Below are positions 37,832 through 46,275 of a DNA stretch of 64,000 bases, one piece after another. The position numbers and the translations under genes are program-made. The notes under the pieces were generated by a model, which was not told the DNA's origin, ran no database searches, and saw only the letters and a program-made list of their open reading frames with translations. This DNA comes from TMP-24 sp046348855 (GTDB taxonomy: Bacteria; Pseudomonadota; Alphaproteobacteria; Rhodobacterales; Rhodobacteraceae): NCBI GenBank assembly GCA_046348855.1, contig JAXMDK010000002.1, positions 1 through 64,000 of the forward strand. The letters run 5' to 3'. Positions within the stretch are counted from its first letter, which is position 1, and every line of letters begins with the position of its first letter.

Positions 37832-37954
37832 TCAGGAAAGGTTCGTCAGGCTCAGCGCCAGGATGAACATGGCCACCAGCGACAGGACCCCGACGGCGTC
37901 CGCCGCCAAGGTCGGTTGCGACCGGAACAAAGCGTCTTTCAGTTCGGCAATCAT
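37832..37954 (-). CDS. Tiny membrane protein (40 residues) under an apparent SOS box
   Basis: The frame starts at an ATG at 37954 with an excellent ribosome site (GGGAGGTTCCG). Translation reads MIAELKDALFRSQPTLAADA then a hydrophobic segment VGVLSLVAMFILALSLTNLS, which predicts one membrane helix (about 18-38). A LexA-type operator lies 60 bases upstream and a T-run terminator 90 bases downstream, so this is a complete transcription unit. No family was recognised. Small SOS-induced inner-membrane proteins that block division are known (SidA in Caulobacter, 29 residues); a similar job is an inference only. Confidence 0.72.
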   Translation of the reverse strand: MIAELKDALFRSQPTLAADAVGVLSLVAMFILALSLTNLS

Positions 37955-38013
37955 CGGAACCTCCCGTTCGGATCAGTTGCCATTTTGTTCTCATATGGCG
38001 CAAGCCTTGTAAA

Positions 38014-38028
38014 GAACTTTTTAGGAAC
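38014..38028 (-). promoter_or_regulatory. LexA (SOS) box upstream of the 40-residue protein gene
   Basis: GAACTTTTTAGGAAC is an exact GAAC-N7-GAAC match, the same operator type as at recA in this window. It lies in the 93-base gap between the recG stop and the tiny gene. Confidence 0.75.
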
Positions 38029-38047
38029 ATCCGCGAACGAACGGCGA

Positions 38048-40135
38048 TCAGCCAACCGAGATCAGCCGAATCGCCTGATCCTGCCCCATCAGCCACAACA
38101 GCATCCGCGCCGCATGGCCGCGCGGTCCGGTCAGGCCCGGATCGGCGGCCAACAGGGCGCGGGCATCGCTTTGCGCGGTCTGCATCAGCCCCGCCTGCCG
38201 TTCCAGATCGGCCATCCGGAACCTCGGCAGTCCCGACTGCGCGGTGCCGATCAGGTCGCCGGCGCCGCGCATCGCCAGATCCTCGTCGGCAATGCGGAAC
38301 CCGTCCTCGGTCTCGCGCAGGATCTGCAACCGGCGTTCCGCGCTTTCGGACAGGGGCGGCTGGTACATCAGCAGGCAGGTCGATTCGGCCGCCCCCCGCC
38401 CGACCCGGCCGCGCAACTGGTGAAGCTGGGCCAGCCCGAAGATCTCGGCCCGCTCGATCACCATGATCGAGGCTTCGGGCACGTTCACGCCGACCTCGAT
38501 CACCGTCGTGGCAACCAGCACCCGCGTCCGCCCGGCAACGAAATCGGCCATCGCCGCATCCTTTTCGGCCGGCGGCATCTGGCCGTGGACCAGCCCGACC
38601 ACGCCTTCGCCCAGGGCCGCGCGCAGCGCCTTGAACCGATCCTCGGCCGCCGTCAGGTCGACCAGTTCGCTTTCCTCGACCAGCGGGCAGACCCAGTAGG
38701 CGCGCCGCCCCTCGGCCAGCGCCTGCTGCAGATGGCGCACCACCTCGTCATAGCGGCCGGCCGAAATCAGCGCGGTCCTGACCGGCTTGCGCCCGGCGGG
38801 CTTTTCGTCCAGCACAGATATGTCCATGTCGCCATATTGCGCCAGGGCCAGCGACCGCGGGATCGGCGTCGCGGTCATCACCAGGACGTCCGCCGCCAGC
38901 CCCTTTTCGCCCAGTTCCATCCGCTGCTCCACGCCAAAGCGGTGCTGTTCGTCGACGATCGCCAGCCGCAGGTCGCGGAACACCACGTCCTTCTGGAAGA
39001 GCGCATGCGTGCCGACGAGGATCTGGATTCGCCCCTCGGCCAGCGCCGCAAGCTTCGCCGCCCGTTCCGCGCCCTTGTCGCGCCCGGTCAGGATCTCCAG
39101 CACCACGCCGGCGCTGTCGGCCAGGGGCCGCAGGCTCTCCAGATGCTGGCGCGCCAGGATTTCGGTGGGCGCCATCATCGCCCCCTGCCCGCCGGACTCG
39201 ACCGCGATCAAAAGGGCCAGAAACGCGACCAGCGTCTTGCCGGCGCCGACATCGCCCTGCAGAAGCCGGCTCATCCGCCGGTCCGACGCCATGTCGGCGG
39301 CGATCTCGCGCATCGCCCGCTCCTGCGCGGCGGTCGGCCGGTAGGGCAGCGCCGCCAGCGCCTTCTGCTGCAACCGCCCGGTGGCATGGCTGGCCACGCC
39401 CTTGCCGCGGCGAAAGGCGGTGCGGGCCAGGGACAGAGTCAGCTGGTGGGCGAAAAGCTCGTCATAGGCCAGCCGGGTGCGGGCCGAAGCATGGGGCGCC
39501 ACATCATCGGCCCCTTTCGGCGCATGGGCCGCCACCAGCGCCCCGGCCCAGTCTGGCCAGCCTTCGCGGGCCTTCAGCGCCGGGTCGATCCATTCGGCCA
39601 GCTTCGGCGCCCGTTCCAGCGCCGAGCCCGCCGCCCGCGTCATCTGTTTTTGGGTGATGCCCGCCGTCAGCGGATAGACCGGCTCGAACGCCGGCAGCTC
39701 GCCCGCCTCGTCGGGGCGCAGGATGTGATCGGGATGGACCATCTGCGCCAGCCCGTCGAACAGTTCGATCCGGCCCGAGATCAGCCGCCGCTGGCCGGTC
39801 GGCAGTTGCCGTTGCAGGAAATCGCCGCGGGCGTGGAAAAAGACCAGCTGGAATTCGGTCGCCGCGTCGCGGACGAAAACCCGCGTCGGGCCGCCCCTGG
39901 TGCGCGGCGGCACATGGGCGCCGACCTCGACCTCGACGGTGACGGTCGCCGGCGGGGTCACGTCCCGGATCGTGGCGCGCGGCCGCCGGTCGATCACCGC
40001 ATAGGGCAGCGTGAACAACAGGTCGCGCGGCCGCTCGACCCCCAGCGCCGGCAGAAGCTTCGCCGCCTTCGGCCCGACGCCCGCCAGCGTCTCCAGCTCC
40101 GCGAACAGCGGAAAGAGCGCGGCCGGCCGGCTCAT
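38048..40135 (-). CDS. recG: ATP-dependent DNA helicase RecG
   Basis: 695 residues. The start ATG overlaps the ligA stop (ATGA). RecG reverses stalled replication forks and branch-migrates Holliday junctions. A wedge/OB domain (about 50-180) precedes the helicase core with Walker A LLQGDVGAGKTLVAF, the DEQH box in VDEQHRFGVEQR, TATPIPRSLAL and the terminal QLRGRVGRG plus ARG-like C-terminal blocks. Tight coupling with ligA pairs two repair genes. Confidence 0.96.
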   Translation of the reverse strand: MSRPAALFPLFAELETLAGVGPKAAKLLPALGVERPRDLLFTLPYAVIDRRPRATIRDVTPPATVTVEVEVGAHVPPRTRGGPTRVFVRDAATEFQLVFFHARGDFLQRQLPTGQRRLISGRIELFDGLAQMVHPDHILRPDEAGELPAFEPVYPLTAGITQKQMTRAAGSALERAPKLAEWIDPALKAREGWPDWAGALVAAHAPKGADDVAPHASARTRLAYDELFAHQLTLSLARTAFRRGKGVASHATGRLQQKALAALPYRPTAAQERAMREIAADMASDRRMSRLLQGDVGAGKTLVAFLALLIAVESGGQGAMMAPTEILARQHLESLRPLADSAGVVLEILTGRDKGAERAAKLAALAEGRIQILVGTHALFQKDVVFRDLRLAIVDEQHRFGVEQRMELGEKGLAADVLVMTATPIPRSLALAQYGDMDISVLDEKPAGRKPVRTALISAGRYDEVVRHLQQALAEGRRAYWVCPLVEESELVDLTAAEDRFKALRAALGEGVVGLVHGQMPPAEKDAAMADFVAGRTRVLVATTVIEVGVNVPEASIMVIERAEIFGLAQLHQLRGRVGRGAAESTCLLMYQPPLSESAERRLQILRETEDGFRIADEDLAMRGAGDLIGTAQSGLPRFRMADLERQAGLMQTAQSDARALLAADPGLTGPRGHAARMLLWLMGQDQAIRLISVG

Positions 40136-42375
40136 GCGCCGATCAGCCGCAGCCAGGCGTCCTCGTCGATGATCTCGACCCCCAGCCGCTCGGCCTCCTT
40201 GGCCTTGGTGCCCGCGCCCGGCCCGGCGACCACCAGGTCGGTCTTGGCGCTGACCGAGCCCGCGACCTTGGCCCCCAGCGCCTCGGCCCGCGCCTTGGCC
40301 TCGGCCCGGGTCATCTTTTCCAGGGTGCCGGTGAAGACCACGGTCTTGCCGGCGACCGGGCTTGCCACTGCCCATGCCTCGGGCTGCAGCACGGTGAGAT
40401 GGGCCATCAAACGGTCGATGGCGCCGCGTTCCTGCGGATTGGCGAAACTGTCGGAGAGCGACAGGGCCAGCACCGGACCCACACCATCGGTTCCGACGAG
40501 ATCGTCCCAGGCGGCCTGCGCCTCTGGCGCTACATCTGCCGCAGACAGGGCAGCCTTCCGAGCCTCGGATATCCGGGGGCGGCGACCTTCCGACGCGGCC
40601 GCCAGGCGCTCGGCATCCTCGGCCGCATCGGCCGCGCGATGCGCAACGGCGGCAGGGCGGGCAAGATCGAGGCTTTCGACCAAGACCTCCCATGACCCGA
40701 AGTGCCGCGCCACATCCTGCGCCGCCACCTCGCCCACATGCCGGATACCGAGTCCGAACAGCAGCCGGGCAAACGGGATGTTCCGTTTGTCCTCGATGGC
40801 CTGAAAGAGGTTGCCAACCGACTTCTCGCCGAACCCGTCGCGGTTCTTCAGCTTGGCAAGGTTGGCCGCGTCCCGCGCGGCAAGGGTGAAGATGTCGGCG
40901 GGCTCCTTCACCGGAAGCTGGTCGTCGGCAAAGAACATCTCGATCTGCCTGGCCCCCAGCCCTTCAATGTCGAAGGCCCCGCGGCTGACGAAATGCTTCA
41001 GTTTTTCAATGGCCTGCGCCGGACATATCAAGCCGCCGGTGCAGCGGCGGACCGCGTCGCCCTCCTCCCTCACGGCGTCCGACCCGCATTCCGGGCAGAT
41101 CGTCGGGAAATGGTAAGGCTGCGCGTCGCCGGGGCGCTGCGACAGGTCGACATCGGCGATCTTCGGGATCACGTCGCCAGCCCGGTAGACCTGCACCCAG
41201 TCGCCGACGCGAATGTCCTTGCCGTCGCGGATCGTCGCCCCGCGCGCGTCGCGGCCGGCGATGTAATCCTCGTTGTGAAGCGTCGCGTTCGACACCACCA
41301 CGCCGCCGACCGTCACCGGCTGCAGCCGCGCCACCGGCGACAGCGCCCCGGTGCGGCCGACCTGGATGTCGATACCCAGAAGCCGCGTCCAGGCCAGTTC
41401 GGCGGGAAACTTGTGGGCGATCGCCCAACGGGGCGTCGTCGACCGAAATCCGAGCCGCGCCTGCAGGGCGAGGTCGTCGACCTTGTAGACCACCCCGTCG
41501 ATGTCATAGCCGAGCGTCGCCCGCGCCTGCTCGATCTCGCGGTAGGCGGCCAGAAGCCCGGCCTCACCCTCGCAGAGCCGCATGCGCGGATTGACGGCAA
41601 AGCCCAGTTCGCCCAGCCGTGCAACCGCCCCGGTCTGGGTGGCGGCCAGCGGCGCCGACATCTCGCCCCAGCTGTAGGCGAAGAACCGCAGGGGCCGCGC
41701 CGCCGTGACCGCGGGATCGAGCTGGCGCAGGCTACCGGCCGCGGCGTTGCGGGGGTTGGCAAAGCTCTTGTCGCCCGCCGCGATCTGGCGTTCGTTCAGC
41801 GCCGCGAAATCGGCGTGGCTCATGTAGACCTCGCCCCGCACCTCAAGGATCTCCGGCCCGCCGCGCAGAAGCTTCGGAATGTCGGCGATGGTGCGGGCGT
41901 TTTCGGTGACATTCTCGCCCACCTCGCCGTCGCCGCGCGTCGCCGCCTGCACCAGCCGCCCGCCTTCATAGCGCAGCGACAGCGACAACCCGTCGATCTT
42001 CGGCTCGGCGGTCACGGCCAGCGGCGCGTTAGCCGCCAGGTTCAGGAACGACCGGACCCGGCCAAGGAAATCGGCAACGTCCTCGTCGGTAAAGGCGTTT
42101 TCCAGCGACAGCATCCGCTGGGCGTGGGTGACCTTGGCGAAGGTCTCGGACGGAGTCGCGCCAACCTGGCCGCTGGGGCTTTGCGCGGCCAGATCGGGAA
42201 AGCGCGCCTCGATCGCCAGCATCCGCCGCTTCAGCGCGTCATAGTCCGCATCGCTGATCTCGGGCGCATCCTCGCGGTAATAGGCAAGATTGGCCGCCGC
42301 CACCTGCCCGGCCAGCCGCCGCCATTCGGCCCGCGCCTCGGCTTCGGTCATCCTGTCCATCTCCGGTTCCGCCAT
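40132..42375 (-). CDS. ligA: NAD+-dependent DNA ligase
   Basis: 747 residues from the ATG at 42375 (GGAGGCGGTC upstream). The adenylation lysine is Lys126 in the KxDG motif (AEPKIDGLSL). A four-cysteine zinc finger (CPECGSDA ... CTGGLICPAQ), helix-hairpin-helix domain and C-terminal BRCT domain follow. It is longer than E. coli LigA (671); the extra length includes a polar, charged insert (about 575-620) inside the helix-hairpin-helix region. It seals nicks in replication and repair. Overlaps recG by four bases. Confidence 0.96.
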   Translation of the reverse strand: MAEPEMDRMTEAEARAEWRRLAGQVAAANLAYYREDAPEISDADYDALKRRMLAIEARFPDLAAQSPSGQVGATPSETFAKVTHAQRMLSLENAFTDEDVADFLGRVRSFLNLAANAPLAVTAEPKIDGLSLSLRYEGGRLVQAATRGDGEVGENVTENARTIADIPKLLRGGPEILEVRGEVYMSHADFAALNERQIAAGDKSFANPRNAAAGSLRQLDPAVTAARPLRFFAYSWGEMSAPLAATQTGAVARLGELGFAVNPRMRLCEGEAGLLAAYREIEQARATLGYDIDGVVYKVDDLALQARLGFRSTTPRWAIAHKFPAELAWTRLLGIDIQVGRTGALSPVARLQPVTVGGVVVSNATLHNEDYIAGRDARGATIRDGKDIRVGDWVQVYRAGDVIPKIADVDLSQRPGDAQPYHFPTICPECGSDAVREEGDAVRRCTGGLICPAQAIEKLKHFVSRGAFDIEGLGARQIEMFFADDQLPVKEPADIFTLAARDAANLAKLKNRDGFGEKSVGNLFQAIEDKRNIPFARLLFGLGIRHVGEVAAQDVARHFGSWEVLVESLDLARPAAVAHRAADAAEDAERLAAASEGRRPRISEARKAALSAADVAPEAQAAWDDLVGTDGVGPVLALSLSDSFANPQERGAIDRLMAHLTVLQPEAWAVASPVAGKTVVFTGTLEKMTRAEAKARAEALGAKVAGSVSAKTDLVVAGPGAGTKAKEAERLGVEIIDEDAWLRLIGA

Positions 42376-42892
42376 GACCGCCTCCGTCCCTGCCGCTCCG
42401 CTACTGTTAGGTTCATGGGCCGCGCCGGTCCAGCCGTCTCGCGCAGGGTTTGGCCGGGCCGGTTCCGGCGGCGATGGACGGATGGCGGCCCCCGCGAACG
42501 GGACCGCCCGTTGGGTGCACTTGGCGGGGAATGCCGGACCGGGCTGCCCGCCCGGACAAGGATTGCCCGGCTGCGGCGGCCTGATCGGACGCGATTGCCC
42601 GGCGAGCACGGTCCGCCCTGACCGGATCACCTGACAGCGATGGGCCACCGGAACATGATTGCCTATCAACGTGATTCGTTCCGACCGGACCGGCGCCGCA
42701 TCACCTGGTCCACGGCGATCACCGAGACCAACCCCGGCAGGGAAAACAGGCGGCCCGTTTCCGGCGCCGCCTGTCCGAGGGTGGTGCGGACCCTCTGGCA
42801 ATTTCCGTCGGCCGGGCCGCCAGCCATCGGCCGACCGGCCCGGCGGATCACGGGTGCGGCCCGGCCGGGAAAGCTGCGGTTACGGCCTTTCG
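42376..42892. other. 517-base gap between ligA and ctrA without a recognisable gene
   Basis: This holds the ligA promoter region and the 3' flank of ctrA. Open frames on both strands are short, low-complexity and Arg/Pro-rich and lack a supported start, so none was called. The only clear structure is the hairpin at 42743-42774. Confidence 0.6.
42743..42774 (-). terminator. Likely ctrA terminator
   Basis: A perfect 9-base-pair stem (ACAGGCGGC / GCCGCCTGT, eleven-base loop). On the minus strand TTTCCC follows directly after the stem. It lies about 120 bases downstream of the ctrA stop. Confidence 0.5.
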
Positions 42893-43606
42893 TCAGGCGC
42901 CCACCGCAAGCCGCCGGTCATATTCGCCGCCCTGCGGTTCGCGTAGCACATAGCCGCGCCCCCAGACGGTTTCGATGTAATTGTCGCCGCCCGTCGCCTC
43001 GGCCAGCTTCTTGCGCAGCTTGCAGATGAACACGTCGATGATCTTCAGTTCCGGCTCGTCCATGCCGCCATAAAGGTGGTTGAGGAACATCTCCTTGGTC
43101 AGCGTCGTGCCCTTGCGCAGGCTCAAGAGTTCCAGCATCTGGTATTCCTTGCCGGTCAGATGCACCGGCAGCCCTTCGGAATCGACGGTCTTCTGGTCGA
43201 GGTTGACGCTGATCCGGCCGGTGCGGATCACCGACTGGGCATGGCCCTTCGACCGGCGGATGATGGCGTGGATGCGCGCGACCAGTTCCTCGCGGTGGAA
43301 GGGCTTGGTCATGTAATCGTCGGCACCGAAGCCGAAGCCCTTGATCTTGCTTTCGGTATCGTCGGCCCCCGACAGGATCAGGATCGGCGTGTCGATCTTC
43401 GACAGGCGCAACTGGCGCAGCACGTCGTGGCCGGTCATGTCGGGCAGGTTGAGGTCCAGAAGGATCAGATCGTAATCGTAGAGCTTGGCCAGATCGATCC
43501 CTTCCTCGCCCAGGTCGGTGCAATAGACGTTCAGGTTGGCGTGCGTCAGCATCAGTTCGATGCTGCGCGAGGTGGTGGGGTCGTCTTCGACCAGAAGAAT
43601 TCGCAT
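42893..43606 (-). CDS. ctrA: Cell cycle / gene-transfer-agent response regulator CtrA
   Basis: 237 residues from the ATG at 43606 (GGAG eight bases upstream); a GTG nine bases earlier is less likely. The OmpR-type receiver has phospho-acceptor Asp51 (LILLDLNLPDMTG), the same number as in Caulobacter CtrA, and KPF at the usual lysine. The winged-helix output domain (about 125-225) contains LTGKEYQMLELLSLRKGTTLTKE. In Rhodobacterales CtrA controls motility, gene-transfer-agent production and competence. It receives phosphate via CckA and ChpT. It lies 94 bases after sciP on the same strand. Confidence 0.97.
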   Translation of the reverse strand: MRILLVEDDPTTSRSIELMLTHANLNVYCTDLGEEGIDLAKLYDYDLILLDLNLPDMTGHDVLRQLRLSKIDTPILILSGADDTESKIKGFGFGADDYMTKPFHREELVARIHAIIRRSKGHAQSVIRTGRISVNLDQKTVDSEGLPVHLTGKEYQMLELLSLRKGTTLTKEMFLNHLYGGMDEPELKIIDVFICKLRKKLAEATGGDNYIETVWGRGYVLREPQGGEYDRRLAVGA

Positions 43607-43658
43607 CTGCCGCACTCCGCGTTAAAGAGTTCATTACCGCGACCTTCCAACCAATTGG

Positions 43659-43673
43659 TTAATCACGGGTTAC
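43659..43673. promoter_or_regulatory. Candidate CtrA site upstream of ctrA (autoregulation)
   Basis: TTAATCACGGGTTAC matches TTAA-N7-TTAA at seven of eight positions, 53 bases upstream of the ctrA start. Confidence 0.42.
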
Positions 43674-43700
43674 CTAAACAACCTTGACGCGAATTATACC

Positions 43701-43979
43701 TCAAAGATGGCGATATTTCTGAATTCTCGTGACTTTCAGACCGATCTCGCCATGCCGCTCCACCGCGCTGCGCCAGATTTCGAATTCTTCTTCCGACAGG
43801 CCATAGCGTTCCAGCGCCTCCTTCAGCGGAATCAGCCCGAAGGCCACCGCCCGCACCACCCTCGCCTTGCGGCTGGCGACCCAGCGGCGGGTCTCGGGCA
43901 CCGGCAGGTCGGCGCGCGTCATGATCGTACCGTCGGGCAGCGTCACCGCCCGCGGGCCGTCGATCTTCTTGAGGAACAT
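43701..43979 (-). CDS. sciP: SciP-like CtrA inhibitory protein (DUF1153)
   Basis: 92 residues from the ATG at 43979, which has a very strong ribosome site (AGGAGGGGTATCC). The conserved DUF1153 core is visible: RWVASRKARVVRAVAFGLIPLKEALERYGLSEEEFEIW, a helix-turn-helix-like fold. In Caulobacter SciP binds CtrA and blocks activation of its targets. Position directly upstream of ctrA makes the CtrA-SciP link explicit. It is divergent from mnmA. Confidence 0.9.
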   Translation of the reverse strand: MFLKKIDGPRAVTLPDGTIMTRADLPVPETRRWVASRKARVVRAVAFGLIPLKEALERYGLSEEEFEIWRSAVERHGEIGLKVTRIQKYRHL

Positions 43980-44025
43980 GGATACCCCTCCTTCCTTCAC
44001 CGGGGGGCAGGCTGACGCATCCGGT

Positions 44026-44040
44026 TTAACGCAGGATGAA
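44026..44040. promoter_or_regulatory. Candidate CtrA site upstream of sciP
   Basis: TTAACGCAGGATGAA matches TTAA-N7-TTAA at seven of eight positions, 47 bases upstream of the sciP start. It is in the divergent region shared with mnmA. Confidence 0.38.
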
Positions 44041-44103
44041 ACCAAGGCTTGTGACTGCCTCGAATTTTCCTATATTCCCGCCGATCCCCCCCTGGACCCA
44101 CCC

Positions 44104-45246
44104 ATGAAAGACCAGCCGCTCAATTCTCTCGGCCTGCCCAAGGCCCCCGCCGACACGCGGGTCGTCGTCGCCATGTCCGGCGGCGTCGACAGTTCGGTCG
44201 TGGCGGCGCTGTTGAAGGACGAAGGCTACGATGTGGTGGGCGTCACGCTCCAGCTTTACGACCATGGCGCGGCACTGGCGAAAAAGGGCGCCTGCTGCGC
44301 CGGGCAGGACATCCATGACGCGCGCCGCGTCGCCGAGGCGATGAGCTTCCCGCACTATGTCCTCGACTACGAGAACATGTTCCGCGAGGCGGTGATCGAG
44401 GAATTCGCCGACGCCTATCTCGCCGGGGCGACGCCGGTGCCGTGCATCCGCTGCAACGAACGGGTGAAGTTCAAGGACCTGCTGGCGACGGCAAGGGATC
44501 TCGATGCCGACTGCATGGCGACTGGCCACTACATCCAGCGCAAGATGGGCGCGCACGGGCCGGAACTGCACTGCGCCGCCGATCCCGCCCGCGACCAGTC
44601 CTATTTCCTGTTCTCGACCACGCCGGAACAGCTGGCCTTCCTGCGCTTTCCGCTGGGGCATCTGCCGTCCAAGGCCGAAACCCGGGCGCTAGCCAGCAAA
44701 TACGGCCTGACCGTCGCCGACAAGCCCGACAGCCAGGACATCTGCTTCGTCCCCAACGGCAACTATGCCAGCGTGATCGAGAAGCTGCGCCCCGGCGCCG
44801 CCGACCCCGGCGAGATCGTCCACCTCGACGGGCGGGTGCTGGGCCGCCACGGCGGCGTCATCCATTATACGATCGGCCAGCGGCGCGGGCTCGGCGTCGG
44901 CGGCACCGGCGATCCGCTTTATGTCGTGCGGCTCGACCCCGAAACCCGCCGGGTGATCGTCGGCCCGAAAGAGGCGCTGGCCACCCGCCTGATCCCGCTG
45001 CGCGAGATCAACTGGCTGGGCGACCAGCCCCTGACCGCCCAGGACGAATGGCAGGTCGCGGTCAAGGTCCGCTCGACCCGGCCGCCGCGCCCGGCGATCC
45101 TGCGGCCGCTGTCGGAAACCGAGGCGATGGTCGAGTTGCTCGATCCCGAAGACGGCGTCAGCCCCGGCCAGGCCTGCGTGTTCTACCAGCCCGGCGACAG
45201 CCGCATCCTCGGCGGCGGCTGGATCTGGAAGGGCCAGCCGGCCTGA
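44104..45246 (+). CDS. mnmA: tRNA-specific 2-thiouridylase
   Basis: 380 residues from the ATG at 44104. MnmA makes 2-thiouridine at U34 of tRNA-Lys, -Glu and -Gln. The PP-loop SGGVDSSV, the catalytic cysteines in VPCIRCNERVKF and SQDICFV, and the tRNA-contact region GHYIQRK and DQSYFLF are visible. An alphaproteobacterial insert with KKGACCAGQD lies near residue 60. The length is typical. A hairpin-type repeat follows the stop. Confidence 0.95.
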   Translation: MKDQPLNSLGLPKAPADTRVVVAMSGGVDSSVVAALLKDEGYDVVGVTLQLYDHGAALAKKGACCAGQDIHDARRVAEAMSFPHYVLDYENMFREAVIEEFADAYLAGATPVPCIRCNERVKFKDLLATARDLDADCMATGHYIQRKMGAHGPELHCAADPARDQSYFLFSTTPEQLAFLRFPLGHLPSKAETRALASKYGLTVADKPDSQDICFVPNGNYASVIEKLRPGAADPGEIVHLDGRVLGRHGGVIHYTIGQRRGLGVGGTGDPLYVVRLDPETRRVIVGPKEALATRLIPLREINWLGDQPLTAQDEWQVAVKVRSTRPPRPAILRPLSETEAMVELLDPEDGVSPGQACVFYQPGDSRILGGGWIWKGQPA

Positions 45247-45253
45247 TCCCTTT

Positions 45254-45301
45254 CCCTTGCGAAATACTCCGGGAGGGTGCGGGAGGGCAGCGCCCTCCCG
45301 C
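45254..45301 (+). repeat. Hairpin plus AAATACTCC element, copy 2 (likely bidirectional terminator)
   Basis: TTTCCCTTGCGAAATACTCC is followed by a perfect 10-base-pair stem, GCGGGAGGGC / GCCCTCCCGC, with a three-base loop (45279-45301). It is the same unit as at 29251-29303 in the other orientation. It fills the gap between the converging mnmA and murI genes. Confidence 0.65.
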
Positions 45302-45304
45302 GCT

Positions 45305-46117
45305 TCACACCGCCTCGAAGACCACCGGCCGGCGCAGGAACTGCACGGCGCGGTCCGATACCGCCTTGGGATCGCCGGTGGTCAGGAACTTCACCCCCGC
45401 CCCCGGCCCGACGAACTCCGGTCGCCGCTCCAGGTAGTCGGCCAGGCTGTCGGCCACCAGCGTCGGCTGCGAAAAGACCCTGACGCCGTCGCCCAGGGCG
45501 GCGCGGAAGGTCCTTTCCATCAAGGGATAGTGCGTGCAGCCAAGGATCGCCGCCTCGGGGTGCGGCATCCGCCGTTTCAGCGCCTCGACATGGGACCGCA
45601 CCAGCGCCTCGGCCAGGATCTCGTCGCCCTGCTCGATGGCGTCGACCACGCCGCCGCAGGGCTGGGCCTCGACATCGACGCCGATGGCGCGGAAGGCCAG
45701 TTCGCGCTGAAAGGCGCGGCTGGCCACGGTGGCGGGGGTGGCGAACAGCGCCACATGCTTGACCTGCACCTCGCGCGGCGGCGAATTGTCGCCCCAATGC
45801 CGTTCGGTCAAGGCCTCGATCAGCGGCACGAACACGCCCAGAACCCGCTTGTCGGCCGGAACCCAGGTTTCCTGCATGCGCTTCAACGCGGCGGCCGAGG
45901 CAGTGTTGCAGGCCAGGATCACCAGATCGCAGCCTTCGGCCCACAGCCGTTCGACCGAGGCGCAGGTCAGGCCGAAAATGTCGTCCGGGCCGCGTACCCC
46001 GTAGGGGGCATGGGCATTGTCGCCCAGGTAGACCAGCGGCAGGTCGGGCAGCCGCCGCGCCACGGCATCCAGCACCGTCAGCCCGCCCAGACCGGAATCG
46101 AATATGCCCACCGCCAT
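45305..46117 (-). CDS. murI: Glutamate racemase
   Basis: 270 residues from the ATG at 46117. It supplies D-glutamate for peptidoglycan. The two catalytic cysteines are in ILACNTAS (Cys70) and ILGCTHYPL, and DSGLGGLTVL is the N-terminal signature. Length is typical. An in-frame extension to 46192 has no family similarity. The gene ends only four bases from the terminator hairpin shared with mnmA. Confidence 0.94.
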   Translation of the reverse strand: MAVGIFDSGLGGLTVLDAVARRLPDLPLVYLGDNAHAPYGVRGPDDIFGLTCASVERLWAEGCDLVILACNTASAAALKRMQETWVPADKRVLGVFVPLIEALTERHWGDNSPPREVQVKHVALFATPATVASRAFQRELAFRAIGVDVEAQPCGGVVDAIEQGDEILAEALVRSHVEALKRRMPHPEAAILGCTHYPLMERTFRAALGDGVRVFSQPTLVADSLADYLERRPEFVGPGAGVKFLTTGDPKAVSDRAVQFLRRPVVFEAV

Positions 46118-46275
46118 GCGCGCCCCCGTCCCCGGTGCATCTGCCCCGGTATTTTCGTTCTGATTCAGGGCCGTAGCGTGAAAACCCGCCACCCCGCCAA
46201 CCAGTCATACGAGGTTCGGCGGCGGAAATCCATTGCCGCCTTGGCACCCTGCGGCCAGCGGCCGCGGCCTGCGCG

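Noticed and set aside
42521..42610. Fourth copy of the mosaic repeat in the ligA-ctrA gap
   Set aside because: Only short matches (GCCTGATCGGAC, GATTGCCCGG) without the block order or stems of the other copies.
42640..43029. Possible 129-codon gene between ligA and ctrA
   Set aside because: Arg/Pro-rich, overlaps the end of ctrA on the other strand, no ribosome site and no recognisable domain.
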